A DNA stretch of 17,963 nt from Candidatus Heimdallarchaeota archaeon (lineage in GTDB: Archaea; Asgardarchaeota; Heimdallarchaeia; Heimdallarchaeales; Kariarchaeaceae), in NCBI GenBank assembly GCA_029882335.1, contig JAOUKW010000029.1, forward strand, positions 1 to 17,963. The letters are read 5' to 3'. The number at the start of each line of letters is the position of its first letter. The first letter of the stretch is position 1. This document shows positions 1 to 6,942 of the stretch, in pieces. The notes beneath the pieces are model-generated. The model saw only the letters and a program-made list of their open reading frames with translations, had not been told where the DNA came from and made no database searches. Made by a program: the position numbers and the translations under genes.

Positions 1-349
1 AGTAATTAATAGTTATTACCAATTTATCACTTGTCACTATATTAAACAATCTGGGGAAATAGGTAGATATATTTTTTCAATTAATTTTATTAAAAAATAT
101 TTTATTTAGAGATGACATATTCGGAATTTAACTATGGGATTGATTTTAATAAATTTTCATCAAAATGCTGATTTCGTATCAATAATATTCAATTATTTTA
201 AGTGAATAAGCAATCAATATCAACTTTGAATAACATGGGCGAAATTGTACGTACAATAAATTTAATTGATACATGTGTGATGACTATAAGTACTTAATCT
301 TCTAAAATTTCTATATTTATTAATCTAGTATACGATTTATAAATAATAC
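1..349. other. AT-rich stretch without a recognisable gene
   Basis: No open frame of useful length and no tRNA-like or repeat structure is visible here. The sequence is strongly AT-rich. Its right end (about 312-345) holds AT-rich boxes that could serve as the promoter of the RNA candidate that follows. Confidence 0.6.
312..345 (+). promoter_or_regulatory. Candidate TATA boxes for the downstream RNA
   Basis: Two TATA-like boxes are visible, TATATTTATTAA at 312-323 and TTTATAAATA at 336-345. Archaeal TATA boxes centre about 26 bases before the start site. The first would start transcription near 343, just upstream of the folded island; the second would start it inside the predicted P2 helix. 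I therefore prefer the first, but in an AT-rich genome such boxes are weak evidence. Confidence 0.35.
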
Positions 350-645
350 TAGAAGGACTAGGTCACCACCTTGTTTAAGGATGATTGAAAGCTCAAAAAT
401 CATCTCTTGATGGTCAGTGAGAAGTCCTATTCTCCTTAGGAGAAGCATTAGTCAGCAAAAAAATCCTAATGATTTCTTTGTGAGTGATCTATCTACTAAT
501 GGAAAATGACACGGAAATCCTGTCTTCAATGAAACCCCATGGGAAGAGAAGCAGAAAGAAGCCACAGAATGAAGTCCTTACTAATCCCACATTACATGTG
601 TGGGAGTCTGGTGACTGCAGACAAGGAATTGGCTGAAGGTGTGTA
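350..645 (+). ncRNA. rnpB: RNase P RNA candidate
   Basis: This would be the catalytic RNA of RNase P, which removes 5' leaders from pre-tRNA. The island is visibly richer in G+C than the AT-rich DNA on both sides, and no good protein frame covers it. Seen pairings: GGTCACC (361-367) with GGTGACT (610-616), placed as P2; AAGGATGATT (377-386) with AATCATC-T-CTT (398-408), a hairpin placed as P3. AAGTCC-T-ATTC (422-432) pairs with GAAT-T-GGCT (626-634), the place of P4, with its usual bulged U after AAG and one U-U mismatch. Conserved blocks recognised are GTGAGAAGTCC (417-427, like CR-I), TGAAA...GGGAAGAG (530-548, like the GUGAAA...GGUAAGAG block), AAGAAGCCA (557-565, like CR-IV) and GACAAGGAATTGGCT (620-634, like CR-V). 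Further hairpins are CATTAG/CTAATG (446-471) and CCCACA/TGTGGG (586-604). P1 is not clear, so the ends are approximate. A different structured RNA cannot be excluded. Confidence 0.65.
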
Positions 646-1013
646 CAATTAATTATATGTATAAAAAAGATCATACAAGTTGAATTATTATATCTTGAAA
701 TTATCATTGAAAGAGTCTATAGAGTTCAGTATTGGCGCTTAATTTATTTAATAATAAAAATTTTAAATTTTATTAAATTGTTTATCATAATTGTTTCTGA
801 CGTATTATTTTCATAAGTTACAAATATTATTTTACTAAAGTAAATCAAATAATTTCGTTGATCTTAATTATTTTATTCAAAATTATATTCTATCATAATA
901 TGTTCAATTTTATTTGGCAAAATGGTATTTCTTAGTTAAAACAGGTTTAAATAAAAAGAATCTAAAATTATTCTTGTAATATTATAATTGCAAATACAGG
1001 TAGAGAAGAATAC
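646..1013. promoter_or_regulatory. AT-rich spacer with a promoter candidate for the pilus cluster
   Basis: No gene is visible. The stretch lies between the RNA candidate and the first pilus gene. A TATA-like TTTAAATAAAAAG at 946-958 would start transcription near 978 and leave a leader of about 36 bases. A weak Shine-Dalgarno-like AGGTAG (998-1003) lies about ten bases before the ATG. No T-run terminator is obvious directly after the RNA. Confidence 0.35.
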
Positions 1014-1886
1014 ATGTCATCACAAACAACACGTATAATCCAAAGATTTGCCTATCAGTACATTGGGAATTTTTTCGAGGATAAGTTAGATAAATTTGAA
1101 AATCTCAAAAGAGATTTGCGTAAAGCAGGTATGGATATTAGTCTTAGAATGTATTTATCAATGGCTGTCTTTAAATCTATAGTAGGTGCAGTCGCTGGGT
1201 CTATAATTACATTAATTTTTGTTTTAATATTTAAAATTCCATTTACATTCGTAATTATTGATGGTCTCTTAATCGGGATTTTAGTATATGTTGTTGCGAT
1301 GATAACTCCAGCATCAAAAATTGGTGAAAGAAAACGGAAACTTGATGCTAGTTTACCATCTGCTGCTTCTTATATGGCAGCAATGTCTTCAGCTGGAGTA
1401 ACACCCGATGAGATTTTTTATTCTTTGAGCAGAGATGAAATTAATCTTTTTGTTAGTGAGGATGCCAAGAAAATATCTCGTGATATCAAGATATTTGGTT
1501 TAGATATTGTTCGTGCTTTGGATAACGCTGCTAGAAGGTCTCCCTCTCCAAAATATACCTCGTTTTTGGAAGGTATAAATGCTACAAATACTTCTGGTGG
1601 TGATTTACAATCATATTTTGAAAATGCATCAAAGAATTTAATGAGAGATAAATTACAATCTGAAAAGGGTTTTGTAGAACTACTGGGTTTATTTGCAGAA
1701 TTATTTTTAGTTGCTTGTATTGTTACTCCTACGATGGGTGTGGTATTACTTGCAGTTGCTGCATTACAAGGTACAATGAATCACCAAGAGTTAGTCACAT
1801 TGGTAATTGTCATTACATTCATACTTATTCCAATTTTACAATCTATGATTATTATAATGGTGGATGGTTCTCAACCTCAAGAATAA
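1014..1886 (+). CDS. Type II secretion system F / TadC family membrane protein (pilus platform)
   Basis: This is probably an inner platform subunit of an archaeal type IV pilus-like machine, the part that converts motion of a cytoplasmic ATPase into pilin assembly. The 290-residue protein has two N-terminal membrane segments (about residues 46-72 and 76-96). A cytoplasmic helical domain (about 100-215) follows, starting with KLDASLPSAASYMAAMSSAG, the typical start of a T2SSF domain. At least two more membrane segments follow near the C-terminus (about 222-250 and 258-282). The N-terminal 40 residues are charged and cytoplasmic, as in FlaJ/TadC proteins. A second T2SSF gene lies 206 bases downstream, so the platform is probably a pair. 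The family is secure; whether the machine builds an adhesive pilus, an archaellum-like filament or a secretion device is not, because no ATPase is adjacent. Confidence 0.85.
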   Translation: MSSQTTRIIQRFAYQYIGNFFEDKLDKFENLKRDLRKAGMDISLRMYLSMAVFKSIVGAVAGSIITLIFVLIFKIPFTFVIIDGLLIGILVYVVAMITPASKIGERKRKLDASLPSAASYMAAMSSAGVTPDEIFYSLSRDEINLFVSEDAKKISRDIKIFGLDIVRALDNAARRSPSPKYTSFLEGINATNTSGGDLQSYFENASKNLMRDKLQSEKGFVELLGLFAELFLVACIVTPTMGVVLLAVAALQGTMNHQELVTLVIVITFILIPILQSMIIIMVDGSQPQE

Positions 1887-2077
1887 TTCAATTCAGTAAA
1901 TCATTATATAACTAATTATTACTAAATTAATTAATTTACAAAATATTTTTATTCAAACTAACAATATTTGTAGATATTTCATCTATAAAATCGATCCTTT
2001 TTTAGGTTTGAATTCCATAACTCAATTTAAAGTATGTCTGTAGACTACATAATGTTTTCATTATTAGTTATGTATCT

Positions 2078-2086
2078 GAAGGAGAG
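2078..2086 (+). promoter_or_regulatory. Ribosome binding site that decides the start of the second platform gene
   Basis: GAAGGAGAG is Shine-Dalgarno-like and sits six bases before the ATG at 2093. The codon just upstream (TTG at 2090) is also in frame but lies too close to the site, so ATG 2093 is preferred. Confidence 0.55.
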
Positions 2087-2092
2087 TATTTG

Positions 2093-3187
2093 ATGTCAAA
2101 AGAATTTAATTTAAACGCAAATGATCTACGAAAACGTAATAGAACAGTATCCCGAAATGGAATGATATGGATATTTGCTTTGATTTTATCACTTTCGTTC
2201 TTTCTTATAGGTTATCTTGATTTTCAAGCTGATTATGAACAGAGAATTGCACCAACGTATTTTGATAGGAATGGAAATGTAGCTACAAATTCAACAATGG
2301 TTGTTGATTATACGCAAGAAGATGGATCTATTGTACAAGAAACTTTTTATCCTGTTTTTGGCAAGGTATATGTACCAAAGCCCGAAGGTGGCGGTTTTTT
2401 ACCTGCTTTTATTGATTTATCAATACATGAGTGGATTGCTGTTTCCCTTATCGTATTATTTGCGATTCCTGCTTTCATGATTTATTTAAGAGAGAATAAG
2501 AGATTGGATGGGATAGATAATAATCTACCATATTTATTAAGAGAAATAGCAGATAGTCAAAGAATTGGTATGCAATTACCACGTGCAATAGCTGAAGCAG
2601 CAAAGAGAAATTATGGCCCTTTGACTCAAGAATTGAAAAAATTAGCATCAAAAATTTCTTGGGGTATTCCATTTCCAGACGCAATGTCTGCATTTAGAAT
2701 GAGTGTAGATACACCTCTTTCAAGACAAGCTACCATATTGATATTGGAGGCTGAAAGATCTGGTGGTGAATTGGAGAAGATATTTGATTCTGCTCAAACA
2801 TTCGTGCAAGAGTTACTTGATGTTAAAAAGGAGCGAGAGAGTTCAATTAAACCATACGTTTATATTGTTTTTATCAGTTATTTGATATTCATTGTTGTTG
2901 TTTATGTTTTATTTACCACATTCTTTGCACCTTTTGGTAGTAGATCGATTACCACAAGTGACGGAGAATCGGTAGTACCTGTTCCTCTTCAAGCATTTAA
3001 AGTATTATTTCTTTATTTATTGTTGGTACAAGGATTCTTTTCAGGACTTGTTGCAGGTAAAATGGGTAAAGGAAAGGTAATGGATGGTACATTGTATTCT
3101 ACAATATTAATGTTTATTGGGTTATTATTTCACAAATTTCTTATTGTTGCAAGCAGTGAGAAGATTGAAGAAGCTGCTAGAGGTTGA
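2093..3187 (+). CDS. Second type II secretion system F / TadC family protein with an outside loop
   Basis: This 364-residue protein (from ATG 2093; TTG 2090 is the only nearby alternative) is a second platform subunit of the same machine. Membrane segments lie at about residues 24-42 and 113-132. Between them is a loop of about 70 residues containing Tyr- and acid-rich sequence, predicted to face outside, which the first platform protein lacks. The cytoplasmic T2SSF domain follows (about 133-250), with NLPYLLREIADSQRIGMQLP at its start and ILEAERSGGELEKIFDSA near its end, both typical. Three further hydrophobic segments lie between about 255 and 355. Two T2SSF copies in tandem are common in archaeal Tad-type clusters. 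The product is very probably a partner of the upstream protein rather than a replacement for it. Confidence 0.85.
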   Translation: MSKEFNLNANDLRKRNRTVSRNGMIWIFALILSLSFFLIGYLDFQADYEQRIAPTYFDRNGNVATNSTMVVDYTQEDGSIVQETFYPVFGKVYVPKPEGGGFLPAFIDLSIHEWIAVSLIVLFAIPAFMIYLRENKRLDGIDNNLPYLLREIADSQRIGMQLPRAIAEAAKRNYGPLTQELKKLASKISWGIPFPDAMSAFRMSVDTPLSRQATILILEAERSGGELEKIFDSAQTFVQELLDVKKERESSIKPYVYIVFISYLIFIVVVYVLFTTFFAPFGSRSITTSDGESVVPVPLQAFKVLFLYLLLVQGFFSGLVAGKMGKGKVMDGTLYSTILMFIGLLFHKFLIVASSEKIEEAARG

Positions 3188-3267
3188 TTTAAATGTCCAT
3201 AATCAAATTGAGATATTTAGTATGCTATAATAGACAATTATTAATTATAAAAAAGGTGATATAATTT

Positions 3268-3678
3268 ATGGGTAAATTAGATGATGATATGAAAGAGGTA
3301 CTCAGTACCTTAGGAAATTTAGTAAACGAAGTAAATCAGATAAAATTTAATGTCATGCGAATCCACGGTGAAATAAGTAAAATTGAAGGTGGAGGAGGCG
3401 GCGGAGGCGGCGGCGGAGAATCCGGTGTAATAACTGCTGCTGTTGATTTAGGACCTGTTGAAGAAAGACTTGATGAATTAACTAAAAAATTAGTCACTCG
3501 TGAAGAAATAGATCGATTAGAGGCAAGAATTGAGGAATTAGCCTCTGAAAGAATTAGAGAAGCTCAAGAAACAATATCTCGAGTTACAGCTCTATTCCAA
3601 TCCGGTTTAGAAATGGTAAAATTAGAATCAACTCTTGCAGATGTCAAGTCGCTACTTGAAGAAACTGTATTAAAGTGA
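3268..3678 (+). CDS. Small coiled-coil protein with a ten-glycine linker
   Basis: A 136-residue soluble protein with no signal peptide or membrane segment. Residues 1-40 form a predicted helix, then ten glycines run from residue 41 to 50, then a long charged helix (about 62-136) rich in Glu, Lys, Arg and Leu with coiled-coil character. The start is well supported by a GGTGAT ribosome site (3255-3260) seven bases before the ATG. The gene sits between the platform genes and the prepilin-like genes, and its stop overlaps a possible GTG start of the next gene. I infer an accessory part of the pilus machine, loosely reminiscent of the coiled-coil FlaC/D/E proteins of archaella, but I do not recognise a named family. 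The glycine tract uses C/A-ending codons and is a local G+C peak in an AT-rich gene. Confidence 0.75.
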   Translation: MGKLDDDMKEVLSTLGNLVNEVNQIKFNVMRIHGEISKIEGGGGGGGGGGESGVITAAVDLGPVEERLDELTKKLVTREEIDRLEARIEELASERIREAQETISRVTALFQSGLEMVKLESTLADVKSLLEETVLK

Positions 3679-3686
3679 TAATTAAT

Positions 3687-4820
3687 ATGATACGCCTTTT
3701 AAAATCTCGTAGAGGACAAATCAGGGGTATTGATTTTAGTCTTGCGATGATTATCTTTGTATTAACTATGACTCAAACTCTTCTATTAACGAATATATTC
3801 ATAGAATCAAGTTTGTCATATCAAGAAACATCCGAAAGGCAAGCTGAGGCTAACAGTATCGCAAATGCTATAATTCATTCTTCTGGTAGTTATTTGGGTT
3901 CTGATTGGGGAATTGTACCAACTCCAACCTTAATTACATCTACTTGGACCTTTGGATTAGCTGGAGATCAGGGAGCTTTGAATTCATTTAAGGTGGGAAG
4001 ATTATCCTCAACATCTTTATCCAATTTTTATTTATCATATAATGATATATTGACTGGTTCTGATTACTCTAGAGATTTTAAGCTGGAATTAATTAATCCC
4101 GTTAATGTACTGATTACAGTAAGTGATGATGGTGCTGGAACGGTTACAGTGCAGGGAAATGTTACTAGAGATTATGAATTGTTATCACAGGTTGATGTAG
4201 CTATTTTTGTCATCGAACAAACTAATTTCGCCAGTCAAAGTAATCTAGTTCAAACCGATACGAGTGGTTCTTTTTCTGTAGCATTTAATCCAGTTAATTT
4301 TGCAACTTCAGATTACTTTGAGGTAATTGCAATTACAAAATATAGTGATAGTATACAGGATAGTATGCGAGTACTTCACACCAAGTCTGGTGGGGTTACA
4401 CCATCTATAAGTAGAATTTCTATTTTTGATAGTCAAAACACAACTTTTGGATATTCTGTACGTGTAAATATTACACAAAATGATGTTATCCCTTCAAATG
4501 TTAATTTTCTTGCCTTATATATAGGTGTTAATGGGGAGACAGTAAAACAAAATATTGATTTACCAATTGCCTCTGCAGATAATACTTGGTCTAGCAATAT
4601 GCTTATACCTCAAGATGGTTTGGTATATTTTGTTTCACAAGAACAGACTGCCGGTGGTGATTTTGTATCAAGTATGGTATTTCCCGTTGCTTTAGATGGT
4701 AAAAATTCAGATATAGTTCAACCATCTACTATTATTGATGCGAATCTGACAATTGTTGTAAAGTCTATTATTATAAGAGGATTAATCATGGATTTAAGAT
4801 TAACTACTTGGGAGCAGTAA
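3687..4820 (+). CDS. Prepilin-like secreted protein (large minor pilin candidate)
   Basis: A 377-residue protein with a short basic N-terminus ending SRRGQIRG, followed by a hydrophobic helix (about residues 13-36). This resembles archaeal class III prepilin leaders, where a membrane peptidase cuts beside the Gly so that the helix can pack in a filament core. Downstream is a Ser/Thr/Asn-rich beta-type body with repeated Ig-like stretches, such as those around residues 138-200 and 245-320. It is far larger than a typical major pilin, suggesting a minor or tip subunit. ATG 3687 is chosen because it gives the compact basic leader. A GTG at 3675 overlapping the previous stop would add four residues and couple translation. 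Neither has a clear ribosome site. The next gene begins two bases after the stop. Confidence 0.65.
   Translation: MIRLLKSRRGQIRGIDFSLAMIIFVLTMTQTLLLTNIFIESSLSYQETSERQAEANSIANAIIHSSGSYLGSDWGIVPTPTLITSTWTFGLAGDQGALNSFKVGRLSSTSLSNFYLSYNDILTGSDYSRDFKLELINPVNVLITVSDDGAGTVTVQGNVTRDYELLSQVDVAIFVIEQTNFASQSNLVQTDTSGSFSVAFNPVNFATSDYFEVIAITKYSDSIQDSMRVLHTKSGGVTPSISRISIFDSQNTTFGYSVRVNITQNDVIPSNVNFLALYIGVNGETVKQNIDLPIASADNTWSSNMLIPQDGLVYFVSQEQTAGGDFVSSMVFPVALDGKNSDIVQPSTIIDANLTIVVKSIIIRGLIMDLRLTTWEQ
4810..4814 (+). promoter_or_regulatory. Ribosome binding site that decides the start of the second prepilin-like gene
   Basis: GGGAG lies inside the end of the preceding gene, eight bases before ATG 4823. It favours ATG 4823 over the in-frame TTG at 4808, which overlaps it. 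Confidence 0.5.
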
Positions 4821-4822
4821 CT

Positions 4823-5314
4823 ATGAAGAAGTATACAAAATCACAATTGTTTTTAATAGAGGTTATAGTTTCATTAAGTGTTTTAATTATTATTGTAACT
4901 GCTTTATTTAGTACTCAAAATTTTACCCCTCCTATCTCCACTACCAATCTTCAAGAAAGTGGAGAGAATGCAATCAAATTATTAGTTGAATCTGGAGAAT
5001 TATTTTTGTATTTTGAAGCTGCATTTAATAATTATGACTTAAATAATCTAACTTTGTTATCAGAATCTGACCCTTCAAAAATTCCAGTAATGAATACAAT
5101 TACTTCTTCAATACCTTCAATAGCCAATTACAAAGCCACTGCATATAGGTATAATTCCACTCAATTAGATTGGCAGCAGATTGACATAGTAAATTATGAA
5201 TCTGATAGTTCTGGATTTGATGTTGTTGATGTTGAGTATTATGCACCTGGCTATAATGGAATTTATCAAGAAATTATATTTAGGTTATTTTTGTGGTATG
5301 AGGTGAATATATGA
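4823..5314 (+). CDS. Prepilin-like protein with an FLIEV-type N-terminal helix
   Basis: A 163-residue protein starting MKKYTKSQLFLIEVIVSLSV: a short basic leader followed by a hydrophobic helix with a Glu near its start. The LIEV followed by alternating hydrophobic residues is close to the classic type IV pilin N-terminus (normally G-F-T-L-I-E), but Gly before the cut site is replaced by Ser or Gln. The rest (about residues 40-163) is a mixed Ser/Asn/Tyr-rich body of pseudopilin size. It starts two bases after the previous stop and its last bases overlap the next ATG (ATGA), so the three prepilin-like genes look translationally coupled. A minor pilin or pseudopilin is the best reading. A membrane-anchored assembly protein is the alternative. 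Confidence 0.6.
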   Translation: MKKYTKSQLFLIEVIVSLSVLIIIVTALFSTQNFTPPISTTNLQESGENAIKLLVESGELFLYFEAAFNNYDLNNLTLLSESDPSKIPVMNTITSSIPSIANYKATAYRYNSTQLDWQQIDIVNYESDSSGFDVVDVEYYAPGYNGIYQEIIFRLFLWYEVNI

Positions 5315-5970
5315 TCAGAAGAGGGCAAATCTTTCTTATTTTAACGATATTGAGCATTTCGTTTTTAGTTGCAATAACTGGTGTTTTACTGGAAATACGT
5401 AGAGCTGAATATTTAGATCCTGTTCCTGAATCTGATCGTTTATATTATGCTTGGGAAAATTCTATTGATTCTATTGAACTAATGTTTGATTTAATCATTT
5501 CAGAAAATTCACAATTAAATGTAGCCACTGATATTACTGGATTGTATAACGGTAGGTTGAATGGATATTTAACAAACTTGAAAAATTACCTAGAAGAACG
5601 GGCAATATCTACCCAAATTAATTTAATTGGAAATGTTGAATATTATAATCAATCTAGCTCACCTCAAAATCATAATGTAACTATGTTCGCTGAGTTATTT
5701 CTTAGTTTATCAACTCCAAATTTTAAACTTGAACAAACGTTATTGTTAAGGGTTAGTTATTTTGTTAATTTTGTTGGAATTAATACATTGGTCGCTTATA
5801 AAAATGTAAATGATCATATTATATTTCAAGATAAAGCTACAATACTTGGTTCTAGTGGAACTATAGTAGATCAAGATAATGGTTCCTATATTATTACAGG
5901 AGGAATTACAGGCGATATATTAACTTTTGAAACAGTAAATTTTATTATGCTGGTAGTGATTAATCCTTAA
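5311..5970 (+). CDS. Prepilin-like protein with an RRGQ leader
   Basis: A 219-residue protein starting MIRRGQIFLILTILSIS. The very short basic leader with Arg-Gly-Gln immediately before a hydrophobic helix (residues 7-27) is a typical archaeal class III prepilin signal. The remainder is a secreted domain with many Asn, Tyr and Ser residues. A GAGGTGA ribosome site (5300-5306) precedes the ATG by four bases, and the ATG overlaps the upstream stop. This is the last gene of the cluster and is followed by T-runs that may terminate transcription. It is probably a pilin or minor pilin; which of the three is the main filament subunit cannot be told from sequence alone. Confidence 0.65.
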   Translation: MIRRGQIFLILTILSISFLVAITGVLLEIRRAEYLDPVPESDRLYYAWENSIDSIELMFDLIISENSQLNVATDITGLYNGRLNGYLTNLKNYLEERAISTQINLIGNVEYYNQSSSPQNHNVTMFAELFLSLSTPNFKLEQTLLLRVSYFVNFVGINTLVAYKNVNDHIIFQDKATILGSSGTIVDQDNGSYIITGGITGDILTFETVNFIMLVVINP

Positions 5971-5981
5971 ATCATAATATA

Positions 5982-6003
5982 TTTTTTTAATGATAATATT
6001 TTT
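5982..6003 (+). terminator. T-run terminator candidate after the pilus cluster
   Basis: Seven Ts at 5982-5988 and five at 5999-6003 follow the last prepilin-like gene within 35 bases. Archaeal transcription often ends at such T-runs without a hairpin. The AT-rich background makes this only suggestive. Confidence 0.4.
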
Positions 6004-6063
6004 CTTGAAAATAATCCCAACACATTAATTAGTAAAGTAAAATGAGAAGTTGGCGAAAACAAT

Positions 6064-6402
6064 ATGTCATCTACAACACCTGCTGGTCTACAGAATTATT
6101 CCAAAATATCAGATCGTGATAAAGCTTATTTATTTAAAATCTTAGCATCAATATTTGGGGGATTAATATCAGGGATAGTTATAGGAGTTAATTATGATAC
6201 CGAAAATTTTATTGGTACATGGAATAATTTTTTCTTTTGGTTTTTCTTTCTACTCCCTAATATTTCACTAGTACCTATTTTAAAGAAGCAATTCAATCTT
6301 GAAGGTATGGACAATAAAAAGATATTTCGACATGGTATTATGGTTGGTTTCTTCTTAAATCTCTTCTTCTGCACAGTCGTGTTTAATTTTTTCCTGTTTT
6401 GA
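6064..6402 (+). CDS. Small three-helix membrane protein resembling EMC6
   Basis: A 112-residue protein with a polar N-terminus of about 20 residues and three predicted membrane helices (about 23-42, 50-73 and 89-112). The layout and the last helix resemble EMC6, a core subunit of the eukaryotic ER membrane protein complex that works beside the Oxa1-type insertase EMC3. The match is the pattern K-x-F-x-x-G-x-x-x-G-F-F-x-x-x-F-F-x-T, set against L-F-x-x-G-x-x-x-G-L-F-x-x-x-L-F-x-T in EMC6 as I recall it, plus a Gly/Ser-rich first helix. If correct, it would help insert membrane proteins in the cytoplasmic membrane. Its gene stands alone, 93 bases after the pilus cluster, with no clear ribosome site. 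It could simply be an unrelated small membrane protein. Confidence 0.5.
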   Translation: MSSTTPAGLQNYSKISDRDKAYLFKILASIFGGLISGIVIGVNYDTENFIGTWNNFFFWFFFLLPNISLVPILKKQFNLEGMDNKKIFRHGIMVGFFLNLFFCTVVFNFFLF

Positions 6403-6483
6403 TAGATAAATGTACTTTGAATGAAATTACGATTGTATTTTAACTAAATGAAGTACACGTCCAAAAAATAATAAAAAGATTAA

Positions 6484-6942
6484 ATGATATTATTAATTGT
6501 GGAATTAAATTGGAAATTAACTCTTGAGGGTAGTGATGAAGGTGAGGATGATGACCTAAAGTTGACTTTTGTTGATACAAGTAATATTCTAGGTGAACCA
6601 AAAATTGAAAGGCAATTTATTGATACAATAATTAAAAATACAAAGAAATATGATCACTATTCTATATTCCGAAATTTAAAAAAGATTATATCTGATAAAA
6701 ATGAGGATATGACTGGTTTGGCTATTTGGGCATTGTTGGGTATTGTAAAGGAGAAGTCTCAAAGGGTTGGTTTACTCCTTGGTTCTCTTGCGGAGGGTGG
6801 TGTTCACATAATTGCTGCATGGCCTTCTTCATTTACAGATCAGTTACGTGCCGATGTATCTCTTTTGGATGTAGTTCTAGACAAATTTATTTCTGATCCA
6901 TCATTTTGGACTCAAGTGGATTTAGTTATTGGTTTTCATTAA
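6484..6942 (+). CDS. Hypothetical acidic cytoplasmic protein
   Basis: I do not recognise this 152-residue protein. It begins with a short beta-like stretch, then an acidic segment (SDEGEDDD at about residues 17-24), then a mainly helical body. A hydrophobic helical stretch (about 78-98) is followed by Gly-Gly and the phrase AAWPSSFTDQLR. No signal peptide or convincing membrane span is present. The ATG at 6484 lies directly after AT-rich sequence with no ribosome site, and GTG 6499 is a possible later start. Its 3' end overlaps the convergent minus-strand gene by 17 bases. It may be lineage-specific. The steady reading frame and ordinary amino-acid mix argue that it is real. Confidence 0.55.
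   Translation: MILLIVELNWKLTLEGSDEGEDDDLKLTFVDTSNILGEPKIERQFIDTIIKNTKKYDHYSIFRNLKKIISDKNEDMTGLAIWALLGIVKEKSQRVGLLLGSLAEGGVHIIAAWPSSFTDQLRADVSLLDVVLDKFISDPSFWTQVDLVIGFH

Noticed and set aside
277..283. GTGATGA resembling a C box of a C/D guide RNA
   Set aside because: No CTGA D box follows at a suitable distance, and the flanks show no terminal stem.
350..645. SRP (7S) RNA as the identity of the island
   Set aside because: The helix 8 GGAA loop with its AGCAG partner cannot be paired here, and the RNase P pairings explain the ends better.
489..707. Minus-strand open frame of 72 codons inside the G+C island
   Set aside because: Its composition (many Cys, Phe, Ile and Ser in a low-complexity order) is unlike a real protein, and it lies over the folded RNA candidate on the other strand.
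1715..1915. Plus-strand open frame of 66 codons overlapping the end of the first platform gene
   Set aside because: It is in another frame of a well-supported T2SSF gene and has an unnatural Tyr- and Ile-rich composition.
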